64,000 nt of DNA from positions 62,001 through 126,000 of the forward strand of contig MCFE01000023.1 of the NCBI GenBank assembly GCA_002104905.1, in the 5' to 3' direction. The notes beneath the pieces are model-generated. The model did no database searches and was not told the DNA's origin. It saw only the letters and a program-made list of their open reading frames with translations. The stretch comes from Basidiobolus meristosporus CBS 931.73 (lineage: Eukaryota; Basidiobolomycota; Basidiobolomycetes; Basidiobolales; Basidiobolaceae). The position numbers were made by a program, and so were the translations under genes. Shown piece after piece: positions 53,814-64,000 of the stretch (position 1 is its first letter; each line of letters starts with the position of its first letter).

Positions 53814-55199
53814 ATGATGCCATCAACCAACCACACGCGGGAAGACGCCATAACGCATTTGCAGCTCTGGCTTGAGGAGAGAAAGGCTTGGGTCAATGAG
53901 GCGGTTCGGATTGAGAGCACCATGGAGGAGGGGTTCGGCTTGTTTTGGACCGGTCCAGTGGCGGGGTCGAACGAGGTGTTGGCCAAGATACCCGAGGCCT
54001 GTCTGATAAACGTCAGCAACGTTCGAAAGTACGCACTTGAAGAGGAGGTCTTCTCCAAGCTCCTCAGCGCGTTGGAGGGGGTTTACGCGCGCGAGTTGAA
54101 CGAACGAGAGACCCTCATGACCTTCCTGATTTACGAGCAGTTCCTGCGTCGGTTCCAGGAGAGCTCGGGGGAAAAGGACTCCCCGTGGAAAGCCTACCTC
54201 GACATTCTCCCGAAGAAATCCACCACCCCAGTGTTTTACACCCCGCAGGCCCGAGGCTGGCTGGAGGGCACTGCAGTTGGAGAAGCTACCGAAGCGAAAA
54301 TCAAGCGGTTGGAGTTGGAGTACGAGAAATTCCTGTTGATTCTGGCCGAGGATACCCCACTCTCTTTTGAGGAGTTCGCCTGGGCGGACAACATGTATTG
54401 GTCTCGAGTGATCTCCTTTCAAAGCGCCTTACAGTCAGGCGACGCTGGCAGAGCAGAGCGCGACGAGGACTGCCACCTGGTCCCGTTCATTGATCTATGT
54501 AACCACTCGTTAACACCCGCCGCGCATTGGGAGATCACGGAGCATGGCATCGATCTTGTCCAAGTGGGTGAGCAGCTGGATACCGACTCCGAAATCCACA
54601 TCTCCTATGGTGAGAAGCCCAACAACGAGCTTCTCTACCTTCACGGGTTTATCATTCCAGAAAACCCGTGTGTACAGTATATGATTCCACTCCCCTTGAT
54701 TCCTGACGAGCTTGTGAGGAGCAAAGTGGGCTTCCTCAAAGCGCTCAACATCTCACCTCAACTGGTTCTCACCCCCAGCGATATGCTGGACGACTTCACC
54801 GAGGATACGTGGCAGCTGCTGTGTTTGTGCATGGTCAACGAAGAGGATGATTTCGGTGAGGATGAGGTGGGGAACTTCTGCTATCGAAACTCCCCGGTGA
54901 CCACTCTGAAGGAGGTCGCCGAGGCTGTAGCCACCCTACCGAATTTCAAGATCATACAGCTGAGAGCCATCACCGTCCTCTACGATATCCTCAATGCCTT
55001 GATATACACGCTCCGTGAAACGAAGCCATCGGCGGATGAGGAAATTCCCGGGGAATTACAGCTGATCTACGAATACGTACTGACGTATCGGGATGAAGAG
55101 GCCAGCTTTTTGGAAACCTTCTTGGAGATCCTGGGGGAGAGACAGCAGGAATTGATAGAGGACGAGCAGGTCCAAGTATACCTTGCGCTAAATCAATGA
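53814..55199 (+). CDS. SET-domain protein lysine methyltransferase (SETD3/SETD6/Rubisco-LSMT-like)
   Basis: Single-exon gene of about 461 residues. Two ATGs lie side by side at 53814 and 53817, and the upstream part of the frame has no ATG. The hallmarks of the split-SET family are visible: VPFIDLCNHS around residues 222-232 (the NHS core of the cofactor pocket) and SYGEKPNNELLYLHGF-type sequence around 263-279 (the GxxxN...LLxxYGF motif). A helical C-terminal half follows, as expected for the Rubisco-LSMT substrate-binding domain. Family members use S-adenosylmethionine to methylate lysine or histidine on ribosomal proteins, elongation factors or actin; the substrate here cannot be read. It is the only + strand gene of the block, converges on the small membrane-protein gene, and begins about 150 bp from the edge of the repeat block. 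Codon use and CpG content are normal, with no sign of decay. Confidence 0.9.
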   Translation: MMPSTNHTREDAITHLQLWLEERKAWVNEAVRIESTMEEGFGLFWTGPVAGSNEVLAKIPEACLINVSNVRKYALEEEVFSKLLSALEGVYARELNERETLMTFLIYEQFLRRFQESSGEKDSPWKAYLDILPKKSTTPVFYTPQARGWLEGTAVGEATEAKIKRLELEYEKFLLILAEDTPLSFEEFAWADNMYWSRVISFQSALQSGDAGRAERDEDCHLVPFIDLCNHSLTPAAHWEITEHGIDLVQVGEQLDTDSEIHISYGEKPNNELLYLHGFIIPENPCVQYMIPLPLIPDELVRSKVGFLKALNISPQLVLTPSDMLDDFTEDTWQLLCLCMVNEEDDFGEDEVGNFCYRNSPVTTLKEVAEAVATLPNFKIIQLRAITVLYDILNALIYTLRETKPSADEEIPGELQLIYEYVLTYRDEEASFLETFLEILGERQQELIEDEQVQVYLALNQ

Positions 55200-55426
55200 T
55201 GTACATTCTATTCAATCGGGGGCGTGTTTCGATTTTTTTGAGCGCGGTGCCCGTATGATGTTTATTAGTAAAGTGTAGAAACCACTCGTCTGAGTCTAGC
55301 ATGTTGATATAAAAATCTGGAGCACATAAAGAGAGCATTTGTAACGCGCCCCCACACAATGTACCACCTGTTGATGCAAATGGGCTTTCGACGGAACCCG
55401 ATGCACGGGTTTAATTCGGCCTGCTG
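55200..55426. other. Convergent intergenic region
   Basis: Shared 3' region between the SET gene (+) and the small membrane-protein gene (-). No gene or repeat recognised. Confidence 0.4.
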
Positions 55427-56015
55427 CTATAGGTGCTCCTAGAACGCTGGGAGGCAAAAGGAGTCGATCAATCTCTCTGGGAAACCCCAAGTTGCTAGAC
55501 GTAACAAACCCACCTGCCACTTCGCCCAATATGGCTTCACCAGGGCGGCCAGCAAGAGGCCGCCGGTGATAATCAAGAAAACATAGATCACCACCTGGTC
55601 CTTGTACGAGTCTCGCTCTTCCAAACGCAAACGGGTTAGCCCTCAAGGGGTGCTGGGTAAAGGAGTGTGTCACTTGACAAACCACTTACGAAAGCAAATG
55701 GCCAGTAGGTCCGCCCCATTCCCTGCACCACTGCAGAAGTGAGAATCTCTGGTCAGACAGAATGCCTTGGTACAATCCAGACAGGTTTTGCTAGTACCCT
55801 CGTTAAGCTCCACGATGGTGACGTTGGTGCCGCATACGCATTTGCAGAAAGACACCGGGTTGGCTCCTTGAACTATCTATTGATCAACACAGTTAACCCT
55901 TATTTCCCACCTTTAATGAGCACTAGGGGAAATGTCGTTTATAACCCACTTGAATATTTGCCAAGGCGACAAGTAGTACCAGTAGCCAAGAAATGTAGGC
56001 GGTTCGTCGAGCCAT
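55427..56015 (-). CDS. Small cysteine-rich one-pass membrane protein, four exons
   Basis: Spliced model by eye: exons 55950-56015, 55690-55876, 55514-55617 and 55427-55438, joined by introns of 73, 72 and 75 nt (donors GTGGGT, GTAAGT, GTGGGT). The product is 122 residues. It has an N-terminal signal sequence (WLLVLLVALA, about residues 10-19), then a luminal domain with eight cysteines (33, 35, 37, 54, 57, 62, 70, 83; includes CKCVCG and CLDCT), an NVT sequon at 40, and one transmembrane helix at about 93-111, ending in a short basic tail. It resembles a small conserved fungal membrane protein of unknown function with the same CLDCT and RDSxKDQ signatures. The last intron is the least certain: without it the frame runs about 20 residues further, to 55439. 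Function unknown. Confidence 0.75.
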
Positions 56016-56258
56016 TGGGAAGGTGATTGTGAAGGGAAAAGTATTTATGTGCACTTCCCCTTTCCATCGATATATACTAAAATTCACCATCCGATGTATG
56101 CAACATGTTTTATCAATGTCACTTGACTGCAACATGGTGGCGACCATATGAAATGAATGAAGGCATTGTAGATTATGTTTCGAAAGATTTTAATGTGTTT
56201 AATGATAATAAATTACATGTATATACCAAGTTTATTCAAAATAATGAAATGATATAAT
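56016..56258. other. Intergenic between the membrane-protein gene and RPS8
   Basis: AT-rich. It carries the 5' region of the membrane-protein gene and the 3' end of RPS8. No other gene seen. Confidence 0.4.
56231..56236 (-). terminator. Polyadenylation signal of RPS8
   Basis: AATAAA on the minus strand, about 23 nt after the RPS8 stop codon and followed by T/A-rich sequence. The position suits a very short 3' UTR. Confidence 0.6.
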
Positions 56259-57099
56259 CTACTTGCGAGCCTTAAGCTTACGAATGTAGAAGTCAAGTTC
56301 TTGTCCTTCCAAGATGTAGCCATCGCAACGTCCAGATTGACCAGGACGGGAGGAGATAATAGCATACAAACGACCAGTGTTGAATTGCTCTTCCAAGTGG
56401 TGGTCGATCTTGGCTTGTCCCTTGCGGGAAGCGATCTTGCGCTCAACATGGTTGGAACGCTTGACCTCCTCCTCGGGGGCGGCGGCAGCGTCAGCCTTGG
56501 ACTTCTTACGGCCCAAGGTTTGAGCATAATGGCTTTCGTACCATTGACGGAAAGGAGTGGCATCAACTTGAATAACAGCACCCTTGACTAAGGTGTTGGT
56601 ACGAACCAATTCGTTGTTGGAGGCGTTGTAGACAACGGAAACAATTCTGGTCTTCTTGGCAATGGACTCGGAACCCCAGGAGAAATTGCCAGAGTCGAGA
56701 CGAAGAGCACGGAATTTACGGTTTCCACCACGAACGCGGACTTCGTGGATACGCTTGGCTCCAAGCTTGGTATTGGCAGCTTGACGGCCCAACTCGAACT
56801 TTCTCTTCTTGCGGTAGTGGGCGCGCTTGGCACCGGTGTGGGACCTTTTGTGACGGGAGTCTCTGCTAATACCTAGTGGATGAAGTATGCAAAGGGACTA
56901 ATGAATATGGCATACTTTGGAGCAATAATTGCCGGCTCTGAGAAGCAGAAGATATAGGGAATTATATCTCTATGCCTCTAATATACATCATTATCACGCA
57001 TCGGGTATGAGGACCCAGGAAGATGATGAATGAATGTATACGAGCAAGTAGTCTGACGACTAGCTTAAATCGAATGGAGGGAAACTCGTACTAACCCAT
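56259..57099 (-). CDS. RPS8: 40S ribosomal protein S8 (eS8)
   Basis: Component of the small ribosomal subunit. Exons are 57096-57099 (only ATGG) and 56259-56872, split by a 223-nt intron (donor GTTAGT, acceptor CACTAG). The join gives [15 protein letters not shown], the invariant eS8 start. The product is 205 residues, the usual length, with the typical basic N-terminus ([16 protein letters not shown]), the central [18 protein letters not shown] block and the C-terminal [17 protein letters not shown] block. A tiny first coding exon is common in ribosomal protein genes of fungi. An AATAAA signal lies just past the stop, and a TATA-like element plus a pyrimidine-rich stretch lie upstream. The frame is intact throughout. 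Confidence 0.97.
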
Positions 57100-57126
57100 G
57101 GTAGTTACTCCGGAATACGGAAATGA

Positions 57127-57171
57127 AGGAAAAGAGGTGGAACCACGATGCACATCCGTACCCATTTATAT
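57127..57171 (-). promoter_or_regulatory. Candidate RPS8 core promoter
   Basis: ATATAAAT (57164-57171) lies about 65 nt upstream of the RPS8 ATG. It is followed at 57127-57142 by a pyrimidine-rich run (CCACCTCTTTTCCTTC) like the start sites of many ribosomal protein genes. The rest of 57100-57460 holds no gene I can see. Confidence 0.45.
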
Positions 57172-57460
57172 GTTGCTCACCACCAGTGAAAAATTTTCTT
57201 GCCCCGATCAGCGGCCATTGAGCCAATAGCATCAGGCCAGATATCTATGCTAAATGAAGGATTCCAATGCTTCTAATTCATGGCAGATCTTTATTTTATG
57301 GTGGCATCTATTGATGACAGGTGCTGTACAAAATCATTCAACAAAGGACATGCAGTTTCCCAGTAGCCATCACCAGACGAAATATACCTAGCATCCCCTA
57401 ATGGTCACCACTGGCGATTGCCATAGCGCACTTAAACGAGAAATAGGGTTCTACTTGATC

Positions 57461-59284
<1,824 letters not shown>

Positions 59285-59690
59285 TTTCTTTGCGTTTAAG
59301 ATAGCTAGAACGGCAAGTGGGTGAGCGATCCGGGCTGTCGTCTACTCCATTCTTTGACAAAGTACCTGAACTCGACATTTTCCTACAAGACTCGGGCTAT
59401 CTTCGACCAACTCCGGACTTTGGGTAATTAAAAGGAGACTAATCCGCGGGAAACCATCACGATCTGGGCATAACGCGGTTATAGTCAGGAAAAAAATTTA
59501 CAATCTTGATTAGCCTCACCAACAAACGAATCGTGCTCTATGCATACTGGCTTGATTTGATTGATCCTGCATTTATTGACTACCATGGGCAAGGAGAATA
59601 AATATTACAACGATATGATATATATAGGTGAATGTAATGAAATGACAGACAATGTAGAGAAAATGATGTTTTTACACAAAGACTCGTTGA
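59285..59690. other. Intergenic: SRPK promoter and flippase 3' end
   Basis: 406 bp with no gene. It serves as 5' region of the SRPK gene and 3' region of the flippase. A minus-strand AATAAA at 59572-59577, about 115 nt past the flippase stop, is a possible polyadenylation signal. No repeat remnants seen. Confidence 0.5.
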
Positions 59691-62600
59691 TCATTTGATA
59701 GAAGATTCCGCTTGGATAGGGCTGAGTTCTAGATAGTCATCATCCCCGAAAGAGGATTTCCGGGAAGAGAGGGTGCTATTTGAGTAGGGATGCAGCGTTA
59801 ATCTGGCAACACTCTCACAGTCCTCTGGCGAGCTCAATTGTATGCCTTCCCCGTACTTTTCCATCTCCCGAACGATATCGATGTCCTCGTAGTACCATAC
59901 TTGCTTGATGAACAGCACTATGTATCTGGGGAAGATGGCAAGGAATATTGATAAGAAGTAGGCGGCCCAGAAACTTAGGGAGCCATAGATGTATGTCCCG
60001 GTGCCATTGGATTCGGCAGAGCCCAGCAGGGAATAAATAAACGCATACAGATGTACAGCCAAAATACTACCAACAACGGAGGCAAACATGATCCAGTTCC
60101 ATGTGTAGGAGTTGATTCCGACCGTCAATGTAGCAATGGATATAATGGCCACGGAGACACTGGTGGAGAAGTCGTAAAGATCCGAATCGGCTCCGTTGGT
60201 GTTTAGGTTATTACCAAATAGGAAATAGAAGGTGAAGAAGCAGGCTAAAGACTGGTATACTGCTTCACCGATATATAACCAGAAGCGGCGCATTCCGTAG
60301 CGACTCTGCTGTATGCCCAGCATGTAAAGACTAGGAAAGCGCTGTGCATTCTGGTAAGAGACAGCTTGGTCACAAGTGCCAAGTACCACCACGGGCATTA
60401 ATGTAAACACTAGGTTATACAACTGGACGTAGGTGAAATCGAAGAAGGTATTTGCAGAGAAGCCGCAGAAGAACTGGTACCAAAGGATAACCAGCACAAA
60501 GACCACGTTTTTGTAGAAGAAATTAAGAACCATCTCGGCAATACGCAAGTACGACCAGAACCCATGTACGAGTAAGAGGTTCTCCAAGTATTTGAACTGG
60601 GAGAAGTTGTAGTCAGCTGCCATGGCTGCTTGCAATCCCTCCTCTCCAGAAATTGCCACTCCAACGTCGGCTGCTTGAATCATGCTGACATCATTGGCGC
60701 CGTCGCCGATGGCCAAGCAGACAGCCTTTCTACCCTTCTTCACCATGTGGACAATCTGAGCTTTCTGCAGCGGACTAACACGGCAGCATATCACGGAGCG
60801 ACACAATGGAGCAATTTCCAAGAGTTGGGTTCTACATTCGGTGTCCTCCAGAATATACTTGAGCGCGCTTCCTTCGATGACCAATGCATGAACCTTATTG
60901 GAACGATTGATGTTGAGTGAGCGGCGCGGAGGTGGCAGGGAATCAAAGTACGAAGTGCGGCGTAGATGATGCTCTTTCTCCCCTCGAATGCTGGATACGA
61001 CATCGTAGAACTCCATTTTGGCGCTCTCCTTGTCATCTCCTTTGATTGTCCATAGCTCCATATCGTTTGTCAACAGATTGCAGGCAAATCCGATATTGAT
61101 GGCAGTTTGCATTCTGTCACCAGTCAACACCCATATCTTGATTCCGGCCTGACGCAATGCCAAAATGCACTCGGGGCCATTCTCTTGGAGCTTGTCCTCA
61201 ATTGCAGTGGCTCCTATTAACAGTAGCTCCGTCTCGATCTCCTCATAGACCTTCTCGATCTCAGCGTCACGGTTATCCAGGGATGTTGACGCCTCCTGAA
61301 GGTTTTTCACCCATTGCTGATAGAACTCTTCCGACAAGGGACGATACGCAAGACAGAGAGTACGCAAACCTGAAGCAATGGTAAACAAGTCAGGTTTGGC
61401 TTACATGTAGAAGAAGAGATTCCACTAACCATCAACTGAGAATTGGTCAATGTGTTGAGCAGTTGAATTGACCAGATCATCCTGACCATCAGCGAGCCGC
61501 TCCAAAATGATATTGTCGGCACCTTTGATCAGAAGAACTAGATCATTCCATGGCGCCGGACGGCGGACAATCACCGACATCCTCTTTCGAGTGCTGTTGA
61601 ATTCAAGGATTTGTAGTAGCTCGAACTCCATCTCGTCACCTAGAACATCGAGCGTCATTAGGTTCTTGGCTCTACCCAAAAACGAGAACCCTAGATCTCT
61701 AGCAGCCGATACCAAAGCGCTCTCATCAGGCGACTCGGCACGATATGCAAATGGAAGCTGGCCAGGTACTATCTCGTCAGGCTTCTCAATCACCACCGTG
61801 TGGCAAACAGCCAATAGGCTGAAGAAATCCCGAATTTTTTCCGCCTGTACCATCTCATCAGGGACGAGAACATTACTCTCCTTGAGCACCATTAAATCCT
61901 TGAAGATTTTGGAGTCAATGAACGAGAGCTTCTCAAAATCAACACAGGCGTATTTAGGCTCATAAAGGTTCTTCATCTCCTTAAGGTAACTCTGGAATAC
62001 TTTCTTACGAGTGAAATTGGAGGTTTTCCCTGTTTCTTGTCGGATTCCTTGACGTTCCCTTGCCCCCCGAGCAGCATCTGTTTCAGGAGCCTGGGGTATC
62101 TCCGTATACCCTGCCGTTGATCGAACATTTGCAAAACTCCATGATGTTCCTTGTCAGGGTACCAGTTTTATCAGAAAAGATGTACTCAATCTGACCCAAG
62201 TCATCAGACAAGTTCCACTAAGAACAGGCATGAGTCTATGCTCCCCAAACACCTTCCCACTTGAAAACACTGACCGATTTCGGAACACACGAGGCTTTAG
62301 TGGCTTCGTGATACATATTAAGATCGTTAAAAATAAAGAAGGCCTAGGAGCACAAAGAAAGGGTGAGCATCGATCTACAGAGAACAAAGAGTATTTTCAA
62401 ATACTCACCTGCCAAGTCTTCACAAACTCCACACTGACGTAAAGCGAAATTGGAATGATATTTTGGAAGATAATCAAACTCGACCTAATAGGATGAGTCA
62501 ATACCAAGACATGCAACTTCAGCTGCATAGAGGAACCTACCAGAAAGTTAGAAAAGCCAGTGTGAACGGCGAATCGGATGCCGAATCATTGATCGAGCTT

Positions 62601-63914
62601 TGGCCTTTGCCTTCCATGATGCCATTGGCAATGGCGCAAAGCAAGCACAAAACCAACAGAATGATAAAGTTCATAATGACCTAGAGCAATAAGATTCAGA
62701 AGCGAGGGTTAGAGGAATATTATTCGAGACTCCTTCAAACCATATCGTCTGGTTACCTGACGGTTCATGGCTTTCTCGATTTTACTTCTTTTTGAAGGAG
62801 TAAGTCCCGAGTTCAGTAAGATCTTGGTGTCGCTACCAGTAAACACGGCGACTCCAATTACATAGCTGGTGTTCCGGATTACATGGCCTCTCAGTAGGGT
62901 GTTACTAATATTGATTGGGACCGCGGAAGCCCGCTTCCTCGAGCCGCCCTGACTCTTATCGGACTCATCGTTGGAGTAAATGTGCATAGTAGCTTGATAT
63001 GCGTAGAGATTTGATGAGGGCATTTCTGAATCGATGTAGAATCTGGTATTGGCAAAGTCGGTTGGTGTTTTCAAATGCAAGGTCTCATCTATAGACAGCC
63101 TTGTCTTGAGGTTTGTTTCTCCGTCAAGCTCTTTCGTTTCGATAAAGCATTCGCCATCTGGCTCGCCAGAGGAAAGGATGACTAGATCAGCCGGACAAGT
63201 CTCATTGTTCTTTAAATAGACAATATCGCCCACCCGGATATCTTGCCACAATGCCTCTCGAAACTCGGTTGTGTCTGAATAAGACTCCTGGAATACCACA
63301 TCCTCGTTTCTGTTATTTTGCGTATCGTCGTCGATAAACCCAAACAACTTGTATTTGTATAGCGGGGCAGTGACTACATCCGATACGGAATACTGTATTC
63401 TCTGCCAAATCGTGGGTTGTTGGAGCGGGTGGTTAGTGTTTATCCAGTTCTGCAGGAGCTGTGTCTTGGAGCTATTGTAATTGAGGTCCGTCCTATGTCG
63501 CTTGTAATCTTCCACGCCATCCTTGATGGCGGTGATAGATATCACAGTTATCAACGGCATTATGGAAAAGATAGGGCTACTCACGCCTACGTAGGGCAAG
63601 AACTGCAGGATAGCCATAAATAGAAAGTACATGTTTGCTACGCGACGGAACTGCTCGAACAAATTCTTGGGTAAAAAATTAAATACGGTATATTTTGAGG
63701 TGCGAATGCGATTGCTTGGGAATTGCTTCTTGGGTAAACCATGTCTATTCAGCGCTCTAGGTGGTAGTTGGATATTTACATATATTTGGAGGGTTTCTCC
63801 ACTTCGGCGATGTCGAGAAGGGGAACGAAGTAAGGATTTCTCCACTCGCTTTCTCTTTGCCTTTTCACGTTGAGAGGGTAAAAACCTTCGACCACCGAAA
63901 TTTATCTTCCCCAT
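59691..63914 (-). CDS. P4-type ATPase, phospholipid flippase (Dnf/Drs2/ATP8 class)
   Basis: Moves phospholipids from the outer/luminal to the cytosolic leaflet. Exons by eye: 62757-63914, 62541-62680, 62409-62484, 62275-62343, 61430-62217 and 59691-61369; introns 56-76 nt. Start at ATG 63914. Landmarks: [17 protein letters not shown] before TM1 (about 81-97), DGET of the actuator domain (264-267), PISL in TM4 (444-447; the P4-specific site), DKTGT with phospho-Asp D497, LIKGAD in the nucleotide domain, TGDRMQT (about 820) and GDGAND (about 959-964), then six C-terminal membrane segments. Modelled length about 1,296 residues, normal for the family. Oddity: just after CSINGR the frame shifts by +1. 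Removing 62091-62109 (19 nt, GT...AG) restores it, otherwise there is a one-base error. Assignment to Dnf versus Drs2 is not attempted. Confidence 0.93.
62091..62109 (-). other. Apparent frameshift or 19-nt intron in the flippase gene
   Basis: Exon 61430-62217 is 788 nt, one base too long to join its neighbours in phase. Reading enters in one frame through CSINGRVYG and must leave in the +1 frame through the segment leading into [10 protein letters not shown]. The interval GTATACGGAGATACCCCAG starts with GT, ends with AG, sits at phase 0, and its removal restores the frame. All other introns in the window are at least 56 nt, so an indel (real or an assembly error) is at least as likely. Confidence 0.6.
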
Positions 63915-64000
63915 CGCAAGCTTCACGACTATCTGAGCGCGGGGTTTGGGTGTAAATGAGTATCAAAAAGCCGGAATAGAGAAGAAAGGCAATCAAAGGC
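63915..64000. other. 5' region of the flippase gene, cut by the window edge
   Basis: No further gene is recognisable. The flippase frame continues a few codons upstream of its ATG without another ATG. Confidence 0.4.

Noticed and set aside
53823-54422. Open frame of 199 codons on minus inside the SET-domain gene
   Set aside because: Antisense to a well-supported coding gene and without recognisable motifs; a by-product of GC-rich codons.
57010-57056. C/D-box snoRNA in the RPS8 intron
   Set aside because: GATGATGA and CTGA are present only on the strand opposite to RPS8 and are only about 30 nt apart, too close for a C/D snoRNA; no terminal stem.
62154-62387. Separate small gene within the flippase locus
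   Set aside because: It is a reading frame across the intron between the exons ending at 62275 and starting at 62217; the spliced flippase model explains the sequence.

Overview
The window is nuclear DNA of a fungus with short introns (mostly 56-76 nt; GT-AG) and a very repeat-rich genome. It is probably not an ascomycete yeast, and an early-diverging lineage is my guess, but nothing here fixes the phylum. About 84% of the window (1-53,665) is layered, decayed transposable elements. The last 10 kb (53,666-64,000) is a compact, ordinary gene block with normal CpG content.

Gene block: a SET-domain lysine methyltransferase on + (53,814-55,199), then four genes on -: a 122-residue cysteine-rich one-pass membrane protein (four small exons), ribosomal protein eS8/RPS8 (a 4-nt first coding exon), an SR-protein kinase of the SRPK/Sky1 family (seven exons) and a P4-ATPase phospholipid flippase (six or seven exons). 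The flippase has an apparent +1 shift at 62,091-62,109 that a 19-nt GT-AG segment would cure. These are housekeeping genes and I see no functional cluster.

Repeat block: (1) A DNA transposon family with ends starting CCCTATG. It carries a Tnp2/KDZ-like transposase on one strand and, diverging from it, a second gene built on a 69-residue tandem module. Pieces lie at 3.1-10.6, 15.3-18.6, 25.9-26.3, 36.1-42.9, 44.0-44.2 and 52.4-53.1 kb. (2) A 3,443-bp PIF/Harbinger element (31,630-35,072), CpG-rich and young, with related ~730-bp palindromic MITEs at 1-306, 16,274-17,006 and 17,560-18,289. (3) Ty1/copia family 1: a full copy at 10,607-15,268, a truncated copy at 26,267-30,056 and an inverted relative at 30,057-35,262. 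(4) Ty1/copia family 2: 44,199-52,351 plus fragments. (5) A Ty3/gypsy element nested in a sister copy (18,726-25,850). (6) A 3.3-kb non-coding LTR element (47,908-51,227) with near-identical LTRs. (7) An older gypsy-like family with ~800-bp LTRs at 2.0-2.8 and 6.1-7.8 kb.

Insertion order can be read from target-site duplications and from uninterrupted paralogous sites elsewhere in the window. Copia-1 entered the module gene. Harbinger entered a copia-1 LTR at ATT. Gypsy entered gypsy. The non-coding LTR element entered a solo LTR, which sits in copia-2. The copia families appear to prime reverse transcription from the anticodon arm of initiator tRNA-Met, as Drosophila copia does. The old repeats are almost devoid of CpG whereas the Harbinger element and the genes are not, which suggests CpG methylation and deamination of repeats.
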